The position numbers and the translations under genes are program-made. A model generated the notes under the pieces. That model had not been told where the DNA came from, searched no databases, and saw nothing but the letters and a program-made list of their open reading frames with translations. A stretch of 7,563 nt of DNA. Origin: DATBWZ01 sp036514535 (GTDB lineage: Bacteria > JAMCPX01 > DATBWZ01). Within the stretch, counting starts at the first letter, position 1. Every line of letters starts with the position of its first letter. Shown here piece by piece: positions 6,386 to 7,563 of this stretch. The DNA is taken from the NCBI GenBank assembly GCA_036514535.1, contig DATBWZ010000046.1:1-7563 (forward strand). The letters are read 5' to 3'.

Positions 6386-7171
6386 ATGAGGGCATTGCTT
6401 TCCATCATTCTTTTGGCTGTAATTCTTTTTGCGACAGGTTGCAGATCGGAGCTTTTTACGGATCTTGATGAGAGAGAGGCGAACAGGATTATCGTTGCGC
6501 TGAACAGGGGAAGCATTAATGCCCGGAAAGAGAAAGTGGACTCTGATTCCGGAACAAGGTGGAGGATAATTGTAAAGAATAAAAATTTTCAGAAAGCATT
6601 GGAAATTACCGAGAAGAATAATTTGCCGTCAATAAAGGCAAACGGGGTGATGGAGATATTCGGGAAAAGCGGATTCCTTCCGACTCATACCGCGGAGAAG
6701 GCCCTTGAAGCCTATTCGTTGAATGCTGAACTGGCAAGGACGATTGAGGAGATCCAGGGCGTGGTAAAAGCGCGGGTGCATGTAGTAATGAGGAAGAACG
6801 GAGTCTTTGAAAAAGAACTTGCGCCCTCAACAGCCTCTGTTCTGATTAATTACATTTCCGAAGGAGATGGTGAACTTGCTTTTGGGATAGATGACATAAA
6901 GAAAATTGTATCGGGCGGGGTTGAGGGATTGACTGAGGATAATGTCAAGGTTGTGGTGGTTCCTGTAAAACAAGAGGTCTCTGTGATCTCGGAACGGAGG
7001 CAAAAGACAAGCATTCTTCTTCTGGCAATGGCGCCGCTTTTTCTTTTCTCAGGTGCGTTGAATATCCTGTTATGGATAAAGTTTGGAGGGGGGAAGATAG
7101 AGGAATACAAAGATGGAGCAGTTTCTGAAAAGGAAAAAGATATTGGCACTTCTTCTTCATCTGGACAGTGA
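6386..7171 (+). CDS. sctJ: Type III secretion inner-membrane ring lipoprotein SctJ (YscJ/PrgK family)
   Basis: This 261-residue lipoprotein forms the inner ring of the T3SS basal body, between SctD and the export apparatus. A signal peptide ends at ATGC (Cys19). ELFTDLDEREANRIIVAL (22-39) is the classic YscJ start ('LYtgLsekEANeml.lL'). The ring-building modules follow: about 20-82, with RWRIIVKNKNFQKALEI, then FGKSGFLPTHTAEKALEAY and the ELARTIEEIQGVVKARVHVV signature (about 115-134). STASVLINY (148-156) and IKKIVSGGVEGLTEDNVKVVVVP (171-193) complete the second module. A membrane helix (about 209-230) and a short charged, Ser-rich tail end the protein. Size and single C-terminal helix distinguish it from the much larger flagellar FliF. 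It starts 10 nt after sctI; ATG 6386 is chosen over TTG 6377, although the ribosome site (GGGA, 3 nt away) is weak. Its end overlaps the next gene by 59 nt. Confidence 0.95.
   Translation: MRALLSIILLAVILFATGCRSELFTDLDEREANRIIVALNRGSINARKEKVDSDSGTRWRIIVKNKNFQKALEITEKNNLPSIKANGVMEIFGKSGFLPTHTAEKALEAYSLNAELARTIEEIQGVVKARVHVVMRKNGVFEKELAPSTASVLINYISEGDGELAFGIDDIKKIVSGGVEGLTEDNVKVVVVPVKQEVSVISERRQKTSILLLAMAPLFLFSGALNILLWIKFGGGKIEEYKDGAVSEKEKDIGTSSSSGQ
7099..7104 (+). promoter_or_regulatory. Ribosome binding site inside the end of sctJ
   Basis: AGAGGA lies 8 nt before the ATG at 7113, within sctJ coding sequence. It supports a real 59-nt overlap between the two genes. Confidence 0.65.
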
Positions 7172-7563
7172 GTTTGACGCGCTATCCGAGCATTATCAAT
7201 GGGCGATACCGGAAGGCGGAGAGGTTCCCTCAGTTGATTCCCTTGAAGACAATCTGCCTTGGTTTTTCAACTATGCTCACCCCGCACAGATTGCAGAGTT
7301 ACTCCTGATGGAAAGGTCCGGCGTGATCACAGCCATTATGGATATCCTGCCTGATTTGATTGTTTCAGAAATAAGGGAATTTCTTCCCCCTGAGATTTTG
7401 GCGATATCTTCTCAATATTGGAATCATACTGAGCCTGTTTTTGGTGCGGTCCTGTTCAGAGAATTTATCAAGGGATTGCCAGTCCCGCAGGAGGAGAGCG
7501 AATTTAAATATCTGCTGGGTCTGCATCCCGGGGAATTTTTGAGAAAGATCTGGCAGGCGGGGG
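7113..7563 (+). CDS. Probable T3SS sorting-platform protein in SctK position, partial; FliG/MgtE-like motif
   Basis: An open frame of 150 codons runs from ATG 7113 off the right edge, so the C-terminus is missing. There is no signal peptide; the sequence begins with a short basic stretch and is predicted helical and cytoplasmic. In ysc-type operons the gene after sctJ is sctK, whose product links the inner ring to the SctQ pods of the sorting platform. FFNYAHPAQIAELL (51-64) could correspond to the SctK N-terminal 'FN..P..Y' region. The same stretch also resembles FliG or MgtE N-terminal helical repeats: HP..IA..L, then DILPDLIVSEI (77-87), compared with FliG 'HPQtIAliLs.l...LP..l..ev'. FliG occupies the equivalent place in flagella, next to the MS ring. 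Assignment rests mainly on position. The frame is strongly coding-like and has a good ribosome site. Confidence 0.6.
   Translation, partial: MEQFLKRKKILALLLHLDSEFDALSEHYQWAIPEGGEVPSVDSLEDNLPWFFNYAHPAQIAELLLMERSGVITAIMDILPDLIVSEIREFLPPEILAISSQYWNHTEPVFGAVLFREFIKGLPVPQEESEFKYLLGLHPGEFLRKIWQAG

Noticed and set aside
6606..7160. Several minus-strand open frames of 71-99 codons opposite sctJ
   Set aside because: All are antisense to sctJ, lack domains and ribosome sites, and overlap each other.
6386..7171. Assignment of the ring protein as flagellar FliF
   Set aside because: FliF is about twice as long, with membrane helices at both ends. This protein is a 261-residue lipoprotein with one C-terminal helix and lies beside sctI, so it is SctJ.

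Overview
The window looks like a chromosomal segment of a Gram-negative (diderm) bacterium. Every strand-coherent gene carries export signals: four lipoprotein signal peptides (three with a good lipobox, one degenerate) and one Sec signal with a C-terminal membrane anchor. Two adjacent genes encode core parts of a non-flagellar type III secretion system (T3SS). The protein style (PKD-type and kelch-type lipoproteins, and a TPR protein ending in a Trp-rich membrane anchor) resembles Desulfobacterota, Myxococcota or nearby candidate phyla. That placement is only an impression, because the window has no rRNA or other taxonomic marker.

Layout. A leftward cluster (minus strand, about 2232 to 1 and beyond) encodes a FliA/sigma-28-like sigma factor, then a TPR-like envelope protein with a C-terminal Trp-rich anchor, then a kelch-repeat lipoprotein cut by the left edge. 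The three genes overlap by 8 and 7 nt, so they are almost certainly one translationally coupled operon. An AT-rich divergent intergenic region (2233-2566) follows. It holds phased A-tracts, small inverted repeats and a rightward promoter that matches the FliA consensus at 13 of 16 positions with exactly the canonical 11-nt spacer. A rightward cluster (plus strand, 2567 to the right edge) encodes two paralogous multi-PKD lipoproteins, then the T3SS inner-rod protein SctI, the inner-ring lipoprotein SctJ, and the start of a SctK-position protein that runs off the window.

How the genes may work together (inference). The divergent sigma factor could directly switch on the T3SS operon through the sigma-28-type promoter. 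The T3SS operon begins with two large, probably surface-exposed or periplasmic PKD lipoproteins where better-known systems have needle and regulator genes. The kelch lipoprotein and the TPR/anchor protein made with the sigma factor may belong to the same envelope machine. The least familiar parts are the coupling of a FliA-family sigma factor to a non-flagellar T3SS, the PKD lipoproteins at the head of the operon, and a FliG/MgtE-like helical motif in the gene after sctJ.

Starts were chosen by Shine-Dalgarno spacing. Several genes have longer in-frame TTG, GTG or ATG extensions that I rejected.
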